42,995 nucleotides of DNA from a gamma proteobacterium symbiont of Ctena orbiculata (GCA_003094535.1 NATV01000093.1:1-42995); one strand, 5' to 3'; positions 15,033-24,237 are shown, numbered from the stretch's first letter. The notes: a model not told the origin generated them from the sequence alone. Numbers and translations: made by a program.

Positions 15033-16583
15033 ATGGACGCGGTTGAACTGAGTATCTTCGCCTCGCGCCTGGAGGCGGTCTGCGACGAGATGGGTGCGGT
15101 GTTGCGCAACGCTGCCTTCTCCCCCAACATCCGCGACCGGCTCGATTTCTCCTGCGCGGTATTTGACGCCAAGGGAGAACTCTGTGCCCAGGCCGCCCAT
15201 ATCCCGGTCCATCTGGGCAGCATGGCCTATGCCATGGCGCAGATTGTCGCCAAGGTCGAATGGCAGGAGGTGGACATGGTGGTGCTGAATGATCCCTTCA
15301 TGGGAGGGACTCACCTCCCCGACGTCACCCTCATCGCCCCGCTGTTTGATACAGGTCAGCTGACCGCTTTTCTGGTCAATCGCGCCCACCATGCCGATAT
15401 CGGCGCCAGCTCCCCAGGTTCGATGCCGGTCTCTCACTCCCTAGATCAGGAGGGGCGCGTCATACCTCCGGGTAAACTGGTAAGGGGTGGGGCCATCGAC
15501 GGCGATTTCCTCGCCTCGATCATCCGTGACAATCGGAATCCCGGAGAGTCGGAAGGTGACTTCGCCGCCCAGATCAGTGCCAACCGAAGCGGGCTCAAAC
15601 GACTCTCACAGTTGATCGGCGAATGGGGCAGGGATCCCTTCCTGGACGGACTTGAGGCGCTCAATGCCTATGCCGAGCGCCTGGCGAGGGAGGCATTGAG
15701 GCAGATTCCACCCGGTGAGTATGGTTTCAAGGAACTGATGGATGACGATGGTCAGGGCAACAGTGATATCCCCATCCAGGTCAAACTGGTGGTGGAACCG
15801 GATCGTATTCTGGTCGACTTCAGCGGTACCGCCGATCAGGTCCCGGGCAATATCAACGCCCCCTTGTCGGTGGCCGCAGCCGCGGTCTTCTACGTGTTTC
15901 GTTGTCTGATGCCGCCCCAGACGCCGGCCTGCGCCGGCAGTTTCAGGTCCATCGAGCTCTATGTTCCCCCGGGTTGTTTACTGAACGCCAGGCGTCCGGC
16001 GGCCGTCGCCGCGGGGAACGTGGAGACCAGCACCCGGGTCGTGGATGCGGTGCTGGGGGCGCTTGCCCGGGTATTGCCCGATGAGATTCCCGCCGCCAGC
16101 CACGGCAGCATGAATAATCTGGCGATGGGGAGTGTCGGCGGGGAGCTGCGTTGGGATTACTACGAAACTGTCGGCGGCGGAATGGGGGCGGGAAAGCGGG
16201 GTGGCGGATTGCACGGTGTGCAGACCCACATGACCAATACCCTGAACACGCCGATCGAGGTAATCGAGGCGCGCTTTCCCGTTCGGGTGGTCGCTTACCG
16301 CCTGCGTCGGGGATCGGGCGGCGGGGGGATCAGGCCGGGAGGTGACGGCCTGGTCAGGCGTTTTCAATTTCTCGCGCCGACCCAGGTCACACTGTTGACC
16401 GAGCGGCGGCAGCATCGGCCCTGGGGATGTGCCGGCGGTGAGCCTGGCAAGGCAGGGATCAATTCCCACAACGGCAACATCCTCCCGGCCAAGGTTACCC
16501 TGCAGGTTGAAATGGGGGATGAGATCGCCGTCGAGACCCCTGGCGGGGGTGGCTGGGGCAAGCCATCAAACCAGCAGGCCTAG
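15033..16583 (+). CDS. Hydantoinase B/5-oxoprolinase-type (HyuB) protein
   Basis: This 516-residue protein is of the hydantoinase_B family, the beta partner in ATP-dependent N-methylhydantoinase, oxoprolinase and acetone/acetophenone carboxylase-type enzymes. Family features are the N-terminal [73 protein letters not shown], and a Gly-rich C-terminus ([17 protein letters not shown]). The ATG at 15033 follows TTGGAGGA; a longer frame begins at 14919 but enters the structured non-coding stretch. HyuB normally needs HyuA, yet no hyuA lies beside it, and the next gene is an unrelated transporter. A partner encoded elsewhere is the simplest explanation. Substrate unknown. Confidence 0.85.
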   Translation: MDAVELSIFASRLEAVCDEMGAVLRNAAFSPNIRDRLDFSCAVFDAKGELCAQAAHIPVHLGSMAYAMAQIVAKVEWQEVDMVVLNDPFMGGTHLPDVTLIAPLFDTGQLTAFLVNRAHHADIGASSPGSMPVSHSLDQEGRVIPPGKLVRGGAIDGDFLASIIRDNRNPGESEGDFAAQISANRSGLKRLSQLIGEWGRDPFLDGLEALNAYAERLAREALRQIPPGEYGFKELMDDDGQGNSDIPIQVKLVVEPDRILVDFSGTADQVPGNINAPLSVAAAAVFYVFRCLMPPQTPACAGSFRSIELYVPPGCLLNARRPAAVAAGNVETSTRVVDAVLGALARVLPDEIPAASHGSMNNLAMGSVGGELRWDYYETVGGGMGAGKRGGGLHGVQTHMTNTLNTPIEVIEARFPVRVVAYRLRRGSGGGGIRPGGDGLVRRFQFLAPTQVTLLTERRQHRPWGCAGGEPGKAGINSHNGNILPAKVTLQVEMGDEIAVETPGGGGWGKPSNQQA

Positions 16584-16714
16584 TTGACTGGTTTGGTGAC
16601 TCGCGGAACCGGCGGCTCGAGGCGCGGATCGCTTATCTCCCCAGCCTGTCTGTGATTAAACCCCAATTCTTCTCGGCTATTATCTAATAGGTGGGATCGA
16701 TACGAGGTGGTTTC

Positions 16715-17377
16715 ATGGCCGGTTGCGACTGTGGTGGCGAATTGAAGTTCGATGGCGTGTCGACAGGCTACATGCGGATACTCTGGGTGGTCATCGCCAT
16801 CAATGCCTCGATGTTTCTCTTCGAAACGGGCGCCAGCGTGGTATCGAACTCCATGGCCCTGCGTGCCGATGCCCTCGACTTCCTCGGCGATTCGCTGACT
16901 TACGGGATCACGCTCCTGGCCATCGGCCGCTCCGTGCAGTGGCGGGCCTCCGCGGCGATCTTCAAGGGCGTGACCCTGATCTGTATGGGGCTATGGGTGT
17001 TGGGTTCCACCCTATACCGGGTCTTCGTGCTCGGTGTTCCCAATGAAGTTATCATGGGTTCGGTGGCGCTGCTCGCCTTTGCCGCCAATATGGTCAGCGT
17101 ACTGCTGCTGCTCAACTACCGTGATGGTGATGCCAATGTGCGTTCGGTATGGCTCTGCAGCCGTAACGATGCGATTGGGAACCTTGCCGTAATGGTCGCT
17201 GCCGGGGCTGTCTTCCTAAGCCAAAGCCACTGGCCGGATCTGCTGGTCGCATTTCTGATGTCGATGCTGTTTCTGCATTCGGCTACGCTGATCATTCGCC
17301 AGGCACGCCGCGAGATGAATCACCATCATGAAATTCTGATTAACAGGACAAGCTGTTCAGTGGCTGAAAGGGACTGA
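16715..17377 (+). CDS. Small cation-diffusion-facilitator-like transporter
   Basis: This 220-residue inner-membrane protein has about six hydrophobic helices and no C-terminal cytoplasmic CDF domain. Helix 2 carries SNSMALRADALDFLGDSLTYG, the CDF signature with the metal-site Asp pair (ADALDFLGDS, where the classical His is replaced by Asp). Helix 5 has SRNDAIGNLAVM, the second half-site. The N-terminus CDCGGE and the tail NHHH could bind metal. I set the start at 16715 after GAGGTGG rather than an upstream GTG. CDF proteins export Zn, Co, Cd or Fe by proton antiport, and the altered site makes the ion uncertain. It converges with the HybE-like gene. Confidence 0.75.
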   Translation: MAGCDCGGELKFDGVSTGYMRILWVVIAINASMFLFETGASVVSNSMALRADALDFLGDSLTYGITLLAIGRSVQWRASAAIFKGVTLICMGLWVLGSTLYRVFVLGVPNEVIMGSVALLAFAANMVSVLLLLNYRDGDANVRSVWLCSRNDAIGNLAVMVAAGAVFLSQSHWPDLLVAFLMSMLFLHSATLIIRQARREMNHHHEILINRTSCSVAERD

Positions 17378-17421
17378 ATGCGGAACGGACATCTGCCGCT
17401 TGCGCTCTGAATTTGGCCTGA

Positions 17422-17973
17422 TTAACCCCGGTAGTTGGGTACAACATCCCGGCGCGAGACCTCTTCCTGCCAGGGGCGCTTCGACTCCATCTGCTTCATG
17501 TTCTCACCCCGGTTCCTGATCAATCTGTTCCATGCCTCAAACGCCTCTTGTGGCGAGTTGTAGTTATGCATGTTCATCAGGATCGGCTGCAACAGATAGT
17601 GCCCAAGTCTGGTATGGAAGTTGAGATGGGACTGCATATAGTTGCCGCTCCAGCCAAGACGCAGGGAGGGTCCCAAAACCTGGTAATCGGTACCGCAGCG
17701 CTCTTCGTCACTCCAGCCTTCAGGTATCACGATATGGGGATCGTGTTCCGGAAACAGCAAGCGCGACAACATCCACGGTGTCAGGATCAGTACCACCCGC
17801 CAGCCACTGGTGCGTCGGTAGGCGTGAAGGTGAAACCCCAGGTTACTGTTGATCAGCGGATCATCGGAGAAGTATTGATTATAGATCTCTTTATGAACCT
17901 CGATCAGGACCCGCTTGAACCTATCATCCTCGTCCAGTTCTACGGGTAGGCGCTGCCATGTTGTTTCAGGCAT
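17422..17973 (-). CDS. HybE-like [NiFe]-hydrogenase assembly chaperone
   Basis: This 183-residue protein, counted from the ATG at 17973, carries GWRVVLILTPWMLSRLLFP. This closely resembles E. coli HybE (ITPWMLSAVIFP), the chaperone that binds the Tat-exported hydrogenase-2 small subunit during maturation. The C-terminal region (YMQSHLNFHTRLG, then an amphipathic helix) is compatible but less conserved. The ATG overlaps the stop of a short upstream ORF (ATGCCTGA), which I take as the reason to prefer it over the GTG at 18015. Two FNR/DNR-like boxes lie 150-200 bp upstream, suggesting anaerobic expression. There is no hydrogenase structural gene in the window, so it may serve an enzyme encoded elsewhere or have been repurposed. 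Confidence 0.6.
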   Translation of the reverse strand: MPETTWQRLPVELDEDDRFKRVLIEVHKEIYNQYFSDDPLINSNLGFHLHAYRRTSGWRVVLILTPWMLSRLLFPEHDPHIVIPEGWSDEERCGTDYQVLGPSLRLGWSGNYMQSHLNFHTRLGHYLLQPILMNMHNYNSPQEAFEAWNRLIRNRGENMKQMESKRPWQEEVSRRDVVPNYRG

Positions 17974-18070
17974 AGGCAGCGCTGTCCGGTGTGGGAGTTG
18001 TGCGACCGGTTCCACTCCCGGCAGCGGTTAAAAACCTGCGGCTAGTTAGCCCTGGGTTACTCCAACCCAT
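17966..18070 (-). CDS. Possible 34-residue upstream ORF coupled to the HybE-like gene
   Basis: The ATG at 18070 has an AAGGAG with ideal 7-nt spacing (18078-18083), the only good ribosome-binding site before the HybE-like gene. The frame runs 34 residues and ends with TGA at 17966-17968, overlapping the HybE-like ATG at 17971-17973 by 8 nt. Part of it reads SRRFLTAAGSGTG, similar to a twin-arginine signal core although one residue shorter than the consensus. It may be a coupling leader ORF or the fossil 5' end of a Tat protein. Ribosome profiling or comparison with relatives would decide. Confidence 0.4.
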   Translation of the reverse strand: MGWSNPGLTSRRFLTAAGSGTGRTTPTPDSAAYA

Positions 18071-18216
18071 GATCATTCTCCTTCATGATATTTGACGCGA
18101 TCCGGTAACAGGACGACGATAGTCGATTTATTCGCCTTATACCGACATCAAAAAAAGCGAGGGTTGGAAATATCCGGCCAGAAGGGGTTTTCTGTCTACA
18201 GATATATTTTGTACCC

Positions 18217-18230
18217 TTGATTTAGGTCAA
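18217..18230. promoter_or_regulatory. FNR/ANR/DNR-type box TTGATTTAGGTCAA
   Basis: This closely matches the TTGAT-N4-ATCAA consensus, with one half ending GTCAA as often seen in denitrifier ANR/DNR sites, embedded in the larger palindrome CTTGA-N6-TCAAG. It lies 147 bp upstream of the short ORF at 18070 and about 245 bp before the HybE-like ATG, with no other gene it could obviously serve. Confidence 0.6.
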
Positions 18231-18254
18231 GGAATTTAAGTCAACAGAGAATGA

Positions 18255-18268
18255 TTGATGATTGTCAA
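18255..18268. promoter_or_regulatory. Second FNR/DNR-type box TTGATGATTGTCAA
   Basis: This has the same architecture (TTGAT-N4-GTCAA) as the box at 18217, with centres 38 bp apart, close to 3.6 helical turns. The remainder of the gap, 18269-18413, contains nothing I can assign. The pair suggests control of the minus-strand HybE-like transcript by a Crp/Fnr-family regulator. Confidence 0.5.
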
Positions 18269-18413
18269 TGATCTGCCGGGGTGGTTTAGCCTGCGCTCTT
18301 CTCTTGCTATAGCGGCAAAGGGTTGCGTAAGCCCATTTCACCAGATTGGCCGGCTCTCCCCACTATTTTAGCGGTATTGAGAGCGATCCCAGAATCTGCG
18401 GTATTCAGAGCCG

Positions 18414-19274
18414 TTACGCGGATGCCTGTTTGTGATGTGAAGTGATCATGCTCAACGCATCATGACTCTTGCTGACCATCTCGTCGATCAGCGGCGTTAC
18501 CATCTCCGGTGTCAGGCCTGTCATGGTCCAGGCGAAGGGGGTGATTGCCCATAACATCTCTTCGACGCTGAGGCCGACCATCTCCCCGTTGGCGATGGCT
18601 TTGGCGATATGCACCAGGGACGTTTCCAGTCTATAGTCGCCTGCCTGCTGCGGATTGTTATGACAACCGGCTACGGCGACGAAACTCTCGGGCAGTTCCC
18701 AGGCGCGCATCAGCTCGGCACCCACATCCAGGTGGGTGAATCCGAGGACATCGGTCTCCGTTTCCGGCAGAATCCAGTTGTCTCCTCCAGTGATATAGAG
18801 GATATCGGTGGCTTTTTCCGGCAAGGTGAGATAGATCACCAGCCTCCCCACGTCGTGTAACAGCCCCATGACGAAGAGTCGTTCGCTATGCAGAATATTG
18901 CAGTGCTTGGCCAGGGATTGAGCCATGACTCCGGTGGTGACCGAGTGTTGCCAATACTCGGTCATGTCGACCAGCTGTTTTGGTATTCCGGTGAAGGTGC
19001 GCAAAGCGGTGGCCGCCATAACCAGGTTTCGCAGCTCGTCGGCACCGATGATCGTGACCGCCCGTGAGAGGGTTTCAACCTTCGTCGGCAGACCGTAGAA
19101 CGAACTGTTGACCAACCTCAGAAGACGGGCCGAGATGTCCGTATCCTGAATGATGATGTCGGCGACCTGGGCTGATGAGTAGTTCCCGGTTGCCATCAAG
19201 CGGTTTACCTTGATGCAGATGTCGGGCAGGGAAACCAGGTGGTCAAGATCTTTAACTAGGGTTTTTGGATCCAT
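18414..19274 (-). CDS. HDOD-domain signalling protein
   Basis: This 286-residue stand-alone HDOD protein belongs to the HD-related output domain family found in bacterial signalling, usually without phosphohydrolase activity. The N-terminal half has LVSLPDICIKVNRLM and IIIQDTDISARLLRLVNSSFYGLPTKVETLSRAVTIIG split over several helices. The HD-like core is VMGLLHDVGRLVIYL. A C-terminal helical part contains FTHLDVGAELMRAWELPESFVAVAGCHNNP, the usual second HDOD signature. The start ATG follows GAGGTG. No sensor or receiver domain is fused to it. Neighbours are on the same strand (recQ upstream), but gaps of about 190 and 340 bp suggest it is transcribed alone. Confidence 0.85.
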   Translation of the reverse strand: MDPKTLVKDLDHLVSLPDICIKVNRLMATGNYSSAQVADIIIQDTDISARLLRLVNSSFYGLPTKVETLSRAVTIIGADELRNLVMAATALRTFTGIPKQLVDMTEYWQHSVTTGVMAQSLAKHCNILHSERLFVMGLLHDVGRLVIYLTLPEKATDILYITGGDNWILPETETDVLGFTHLDVGAELMRAWELPESFVAVAGCHNNPQQAGDYRLETSLVHIAKAIANGEMVGLSVEEMLWAITPFAWTMTGLTPEMVTPLIDEMVSKSHDALSMITSHHKQASA

Positions 19275-19467
19275 CGTGCATACACCTCGGATTATTGGTT
19301 TTTGCTATGAAATATCGCTTTTTTACTGGTTCCTAATTAAACACATAGTATTTATGGTTATTGGATGAATATCATTGAGGTTGTCGGAAAATGAGAACTG
19401 GTTGACATTATAGTCGACCCAGGGAAATCACATTTTAGGTTTCTGGCCGCTCGATGCCGTCCATGGC

Positions 19468-21321
19468 TCACTCCTGTCCCTCATCCGGGATGTTTCTCAA
19501 CACCCGCAGGAAGGCATCCCCGTAACGCTCCAGCTTGTGATCGCCCACACCTGTTATCATCGCCAGCTGTTGCCTGTCCCGGGGCCGTCTCTCCGCCATC
19601 TCCATCAGGGTGGCGTCGTGGAAAACCACATAGGCCGGTACACCTTGGCTCTGCGCAAGCTCGAGACGAAGTGTTCTCAGCGCCTGCCATAGGGCCTGAT
19701 TGGCATCGCTGACCTCTCCCGTGCCCATCTGCTTTGCCCGTCTCTTCGGTTTCATTTTTCGCGTCTTGCGCAACATCAGTGGGGTTTCACCCCGCAGCAC
19801 AGGGCGACTCGCCTGGGTCAGGTGAAGGCCGCCGTAGCCCTCCAGGTCGACGCTCAACAGCCCGTGCGCTATGAGCTGTCGATAGACACTGCGCCATTCA
19901 GCGGCGGTGAGATCGCGGCCTATGCCGTAGGTGCTGATCCGATGGTGGCCGAATCCTGTTATGCGCCCGCTCTCTTTTCCAAGCAGGACTTCGACCAGAT
20001 AGTTGACGCCGAAGCGTTGGCCGGTGCGATGGACACAGGAGAGGGCCATTTGCGCAGCGACGGTGGCATCCCAGGTTTGCGGAGGCTGCAGGCAGACATC
20101 GCAGTTGCCGCAGGGCTGCTCCAGATGATCATCGAAATAGGCCAGGAGGGCCTGGCGGCGGCAAGTGGTGATTTCACAAAATGCCAGCATTGCATCGAGT
20201 TTGTGGCGTTCTATCCGCTTGTGGTTTTCATCGGCTTCGGAAGTTGTCTGCATCTGTCGCAGGGTGATGACATCCTGCAGGCCATAGACCATCCAGGCGT
20301 CGGCAGCCTTGCCATCGCGGCCGGCGCGCCCGGTCTCCTGGTAGTAGGCTTCGATGCTCTTGGGCAGATTGAGATGGGCGACGAAGCGGACATCGGGTTT
20401 GTCTATCCCCATGCCGAAGGCAATGGTGGCGACGATTACGATACCTTCCTCTTGGCGGAAACGGCGTTGGTGGCTTTGCCGGCTCTGATTGTCCATGCCG
20501 GCATGGTAGGGGAGGGCTTCGATCTCCCTGCTCCGCAGCCAGGCGGCGGTCTCTTCGACCCGTTTGCGTGAAAGGCAGTAGACGATACCCGAATCACCCG
20601 GGTGCTCTTCACGGATAAACCGCAGCAGGCGCTCCCTGGCGTTGCCGTCATTTTCGGTTATCTGGTAGCGGATATTGGGTCTGTCGAAGCTGGCAATGAA
20701 CTCGACCGCCTGTTGCAGGTTGAGACGTTGAGTGATCTCGCTGCGCGTGGGCGTATCGGCGGTGGCGGTGAGGGCGATTCTCGGTGTTTGCGGGAAACGC
20801 TCATGGAGTTGCGAAAGCTGAATATATTCAGGACGGAAGTCGTGTCCCCACTGGGAGACGCAGTGCGCCTCGTCAATGGCGAACAGGGCGATTCGCGACT
20901 GCCGGAGCAGATCCAGTGTTCTCGGGGTCAGCAGGCGTTCCGGTGCGATATAGAGGAGATCGAGCTCGCCTTGAACGAGCTGCCGTTCCACCAATGTGGC
21001 CTCTTCGGGATTCAATGAGGAGTTGAGGTAGGCGGCGCGGACGCCATATTGAAGCAGGCTGTTGACCTGGTCCTGCATCAATGCGATCAGCGGCGAGATG
21101 ACCACGCCGGTTCCCTCTCTGACAATGGCCGGAATCTGATAACAGAGGGATTTTCCGCCGCCGGTGGGCATCAGGACCAGGGCGTCGCCACCATCGATCA
21201 GATGGCTGATGATCCGTTCCTGGGAGGAGCGGAACTCGGTATAGCCGAAGGTGTGCTGCAGCACTTCGCGTGCATGCGCCATAGCAGGATTTTGTGGCAG
21301 GGCTTCAGTCATCCATGACAT
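19468..21321 (-). CDS. recQ: ATP-dependent DNA helicase RecQ
   Basis: This 617-residue 3'-5' helicase acts in recombination repair and restart of stalled forks. Motif I MPTGGGKS is at residues 51-58, motif II is AIDEAH with the aromatic-rich loop [13 protein letters not shown], and motif VI is [11 protein letters not shown]. The zinc-binding cysteines are in [17 protein letters not shown] and CGNCDVC, the RQC winged-helix region follows, and one HRDC domain at the C-terminus (about 535-605) includes [19 protein letters not shown]. Length and order match E. coli RecQ. The ATG at 21321 follows AAAGGA with 8-nt spacing; a second ATG three codons later is possible. It is divergent from the amidotransferase gene. 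Confidence 0.95.
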   Translation of the reverse strand: MSWMTEALPQNPAMAHAREVLQHTFGYTEFRSSQERIISHLIDGGDALVLMPTGGGKSLCYQIPAIVREGTGVVISPLIALMQDQVNSLLQYGVRAAYLNSSLNPEEATLVERQLVQGELDLLYIAPERLLTPRTLDLLRQSRIALFAIDEAHCVSQWGHDFRPEYIQLSQLHERFPQTPRIALTATADTPTRSEITQRLNLQQAVEFIASFDRPNIRYQITENDGNARERLLRFIREEHPGDSGIVYCLSRKRVEETAAWLRSREIEALPYHAGMDNQSRQSHQRRFRQEEGIVIVATIAFGMGIDKPDVRFVAHLNLPKSIEAYYQETGRAGRDGKAADAWMVYGLQDVITLRQMQTTSEADENHKRIERHKLDAMLAFCEITTCRRQALLAYFDDHLEQPCGNCDVCLQPPQTWDATVAAQMALSCVHRTGQRFGVNYLVEVLLGKESGRITGFGHHRISTYGIGRDLTAAEWRSVYRQLIAHGLLSVDLEGYGGLHLTQASRPVLRGETPLMLRKTRKMKPKRRAKQMGTGEVSDANQALWQALRTLRLELAQSQGVPAYVVFHDATLMEMAERRPRDRQQLAMITGVGDHKLERYGDAFLRVLRNIPDEGQE

Positions 21322-21496
21322 TATCCAGTCCTTTGGATGTTGTGTCAGTTGTTGGTTTGTTCAGTATATTCTGTTTCCCGAGTATGTAAATCTCAATTGG
21401 GCGTGATCCAATCCCTTTACCTGGATGATATCGGCATGACACAAAAAAGGGCATGGTGTAGGCTCAAAGGTAGGAACAGTATCTGGATTCAGTGTT

Positions 21497-23290
21497 ATGT
21501 GCGGACTCTGTGGTGAGCTGCGTTTCGATGGCGCGCCGGCCGACTTGGCGGCAATCGAACGCATGAACGAAAGGTTGCGCCGGCGAGGCCCCGACCATGG
21601 CGGCAGTTACAGCGACGGCGCCTTGGGATTCGGTCACCGGCGCCTATCCGTCATCGATCTGTCGGCGCATGCGCATCAGCCGATGTTGGATCAGAAACTG
21701 AACCTGGCGCTGGTATTCAACGGTGCCATCTATAACTACAAGGAACTGAGATCGACCCTCAAAGCCCTCGGCTATCAGTTTTTCTCCAGCGGCGATACCG
21801 AGGTGATACTCAAGGCCTACCACGCCTGGGGGGAGGATTGCGTCGACCGTCTCCATGGTATGTTTGCCTTTGCGGTTTGGGATTGCAGGCAGCAGCGTCT
21901 GTTTCTCGCCAGGGACAGATTCGGTATCAAGCCTCTCTACTATACCCAGGACAGCCGACGTCTGCGCTTCGCCTCCAACACCCAGGCGCTGCTGGCGGCC
22001 GGTGGTGTCGATACCGCTGTCGATCCCGTTGCCCTGCACCACCAGTTCACCCTCCATGGCGTGGTACCGGCCCCGCTGACCATCTTTCGTGGTATTCGTA
22101 AACTGGCGCCGGGGCACTGCATGGCGATCGACTCGAACGGTACCGAGCGCATTCGCGCCTACTGGAGCTACCCGGCCACCCGCCCCGAGATGCCGCTGTC
22201 CGACGGGGAGTGGCTGGAAGCGATACACGATAGCCTGCGCGAAGCGGTGCGCAAGCGCAACGAGATCGCCGATGTACCGGTCGGGGTACTGCTCTCCGGC
22301 GGGCTCGATTCAAGCCTGCTGGTGGCGTTGCTGGCGGAGGCGGGAGTAGACGATCTGAGAACCTTCTCGGTGGGCTTCGAGGATCAGCCCGAGGAGAAAG
22401 GCAACGAATTCGAATACTCCGATCCCGTGGTTGAGATGTACGACACCCGGCACCATAAGTTTCTGGTGCCCAACAGCGAGGTGCTTAATCGCCTGCCGGA
22501 GGCCGTGGAGAACATGGCCGAGCCGATGTTCGGCCAGGACGCGGTTGCCTTCTATCTTCTCGGTGAGCAGGTCTCGAGACAGATCAAGGTGGTGCAATCA
22601 GGGCAGGGGGCCGACGAGGTGTTCGGCGGCTATTTCTGGTATCCGCGAATCATGCAGGAGCAGGAGGGCGATGCGGTGGAACGATTCGCCAGACACTATT
22701 TCGACCGCGATCACGATGAGTATCTACGCATGGTCAACGCAGACTACCAGGGTGCCGATTTCACCCGCGAGTTGATTGCCGAACGCCTCGCCCAATCGGA
22801 GTCGGAGAGTCTGATCGACGCCGTGCTGCACATGGACCAGACCATGTTGATTGTCGATGATCCGGTGAAGCGGGTGGACAATATGACCATGGCCTGGGGT
22901 TTGGAGGCGAGAGTGCCCTTTCTCGACCATCACCTGGTTGAACTGGCAGCGCGCTGTCCACCGGAACTGAAACTGCGGGAGGGGGGCAAATACCCGTTAA
23001 AGGCGATGGCCAGGGGCATGCTTCCCGATGCGGTGATCGACCGGCCAAAGGGCTATTTTCCGATGCCGGCGCTGAAGTATGTTCGTGGCGAGTTCCTTGC
23101 GTTCATGCGCGATATTCTGGATACCCGGGTGGCGAGGGAGAGGGGTATCTTCCAGCAACACTACATCGACATGTTGATGTCGGCGCCCGAGATGCATCAC
23201 ACCCGGATCCGCGGCAGCAAGTTGTGGCATCTCGCGCTGTTCGAATTTTGGTTGCAACGAAATCTTCAGCCGGTCGGGAGTACGGCTTGA
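21497..23290 (+). CDS. Asparagine-synthase-family amidotransferase, probably N-acetylglutaminylglutamine amidotransferase
   Basis: This 597-residue enzyme has an N-terminal glutaminase domain (catalytic Cys2 in MCGLCGE, RGPD at 30-33, NGAIYNYKEL at 76-85, GDTEV near 100) and a C-terminal ATP-pyrophosphatase synthetase domain (LLSGGLDSS at 266-273, SGQGADEVFGGY, and WGLEARVPFLDH). Sequence details such as HGVVPAPLTI, EPMFGQDAVAFYLL and KVVQSGQGADEVF match the subfamily that amidates N-acetylglutaminylglutamine (NAGGN), a dipeptide osmoprotectant of halotolerant proteobacteria. The usual partner genes (GNAT/ATP-grasp synthetase and an M42-like peptidase) are absent here. Its end overlaps a small interrupted lipoprotein gene. 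Ordinary AsnB is the alternative. Confidence 0.8.
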   Translation: MCGLCGELRFDGAPADLAAIERMNERLRRRGPDHGGSYSDGALGFGHRRLSVIDLSAHAHQPMLDQKLNLALVFNGAIYNYKELRSTLKALGYQFFSSGDTEVILKAYHAWGEDCVDRLHGMFAFAVWDCRQQRLFLARDRFGIKPLYYTQDSRRLRFASNTQALLAAGGVDTAVDPVALHHQFTLHGVVPAPLTIFRGIRKLAPGHCMAIDSNGTERIRAYWSYPATRPEMPLSDGEWLEAIHDSLREAVRKRNEIADVPVGVLLSGGLDSSLLVALLAEAGVDDLRTFSVGFEDQPEEKGNEFEYSDPVVEMYDTRHHKFLVPNSEVLNRLPEAVENMAEPMFGQDAVAFYLLGEQVSRQIKVVQSGQGADEVFGGYFWYPRIMQEQEGDAVERFARHYFDRDHDEYLRMVNADYQGADFTRELIAERLAQSESESLIDAVLHMDQTMLIVDDPVKRVDNMTMAWGLEARVPFLDHHLVELAARCPPELKLREGGKYPLKAMARGMLPDAVIDRPKGYFPMPALKYVRGEFLAFMRDILDTRVARERGIFQQHYIDMLMSAPEMHHTRIRGSKLWHLALFEFWLQRNLQPVGSTA

Positions 23291-23472
23291 ATCGAACCGT
23301 TCTGATTGTTGCGTTTATTATCGCGGGTTGTTCGTAGTCGGCCGATGTTGAGTTCTTCAACTATCAGGAGTGTCGCAGAGATAGGACGGTGGCCTTCACC
23401 AACCAGGGTATGGATCCGGTGGCTGCCAATATGAAGGCCAAGGCCCGCTGCGAGGAGCAGCTGCGGAAGTAG
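23287..23472 (+). pseudogene. Small lipoprotein gene interrupted by an in-frame TAG codon
   Basis: A TTG start at 23287 overlaps the amidotransferase stop (TTGA) and has GGGAG at 23276-23280 with 6-nt spacing. The frame gives a lipoprotein signal (MNRTVLIVAFIIAGCS, lipobox IAGC with Cys15), then TAG at 23335-23337. It then continues in frame for 44 more residues that look like real protein (SADVEFFNYQECRRD, two cysteines, charged helix KAKARCEEQLRK) to a second TAG at 23470. Removing the amber codon restores a 61-residue lipoprotein. The simplest reading is a recent nonsense mutation. Readthrough, amber suppression or a sequence error are alternatives. I do not recognise the family. Confidence 0.6.
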
Positions 23473-23493
23473 AAAAACCGGGTGCTGGAGGTA

Positions 23494-24168
23494 TTACTGC
23501 CTACAGGGAAACTTGCCCGTCCTGCAGATCTCAATAGCGACCTTTACCGCACTTGGACAAAACTGTTTTCCACTCTCCGATTCGATCATCTTCAATGCAT
23601 CCAGCTTACTGATCTGGCGCCTGTAACTACGGGTAGTGGTCAATGCGTCATAGGTGTCGACCACCGAGATGATGCGTGAAACGATCGGTATCTCCTCGCC
23701 CTTGAGGCCTTCTGGATAACCCTTGCCGTCCCATTGTTCGTGATGGTACAGGACACACTCGGCGACTTCATCCAGAAGCGGATTGCCGAGGGTGCGCAGC
23801 ATATTCGCACCGATGCTGGAGTGGGCCTTGATTCCTTCGTACTCCTCTTTGGTCAGGGTGCCGGGTTTGAGCAGAATATGGTCCGGGATCCCGATCTTTC
23901 CGATGTCGTGGAAACTGGCGGCCAGCAGGAGCACATCCATCTCGTGTGTGTCCAGGTTCAGATGGTTGCCGATCACCTCCGAAAATGAGACGACCCGGTT
24001 GGAGTGTTCCAGGGTATAACTGTCCCTGGCGCTGAGGGCGTAATGGAGAATCGATTCCACTTTGAACCCGATGTGGTCCTCGAGCAGTGAAACTCGTTTT
24101 TTGAAAATAGTGTAATCTTCCGCTTCTATCACGATGCTCTGCCAGGCTGTGCAACCCTTGTTCAACAA
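23494..24168 (-). CDS. HD-GYP domain protein, probable c-di-GMP phosphodiesterase
   Basis: This 224-residue protein consists almost only of an HD-GYP domain. Metal ligands and signatures are HSNRVVSFSEVIG (first His), SFHDIGKIGIPDHIL (HD), KAHSSIGANML, YHHEQWDGKGYPEGLKGEEIP (HH and intact GYP), and VVDTYDALTT. Such proteins hydrolyse c-di-GMP to pGpG or GMP, promoting motility over biofilm. The long frame starts with TTG at 24168 without a ribosome-binding site; a GTG at 24132 is an alternative start that would keep the whole domain. No sensor domain is fused except a short N-terminal helix (EDYTIFKKRVSLLEDHIG) that may dimerise. It is convergent with the interrupted lipoprotein. Confidence 0.85.
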   Translation of the reverse strand: MLNKGCTAWQSIVIEAEDYTIFKKRVSLLEDHIGFKVESILHYALSARDSYTLEHSNRVVSFSEVIGNHLNLDTHEMDVLLLAASFHDIGKIGIPDHILLKPGTLTKEEYEGIKAHSSIGANMLRTLGNPLLDEVAECVLYHHEQWDGKGYPEGLKGEEIPIVSRIISVVDTYDALTTTRSYRRQISKLDALKMIESESGKQFCPSAVKVAIEICRTGKFPCRQ

Positions 24169-24237
24169 GCTATAGTGTTACAGATTCTATGCCAATCCAC
24201 CCAAAATCCAGTCATTTAATTCATTTGTTATCACTCC

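Noticed and set aside
17966-18070. Frameshifted 5' end of the HybE-like gene
   Set aside because: Joining the upstream frame to the main one by a single-base change in the T-run meets a TAA stop, so a simple sequencing frameshift does not work; kept as a separate short ORF.
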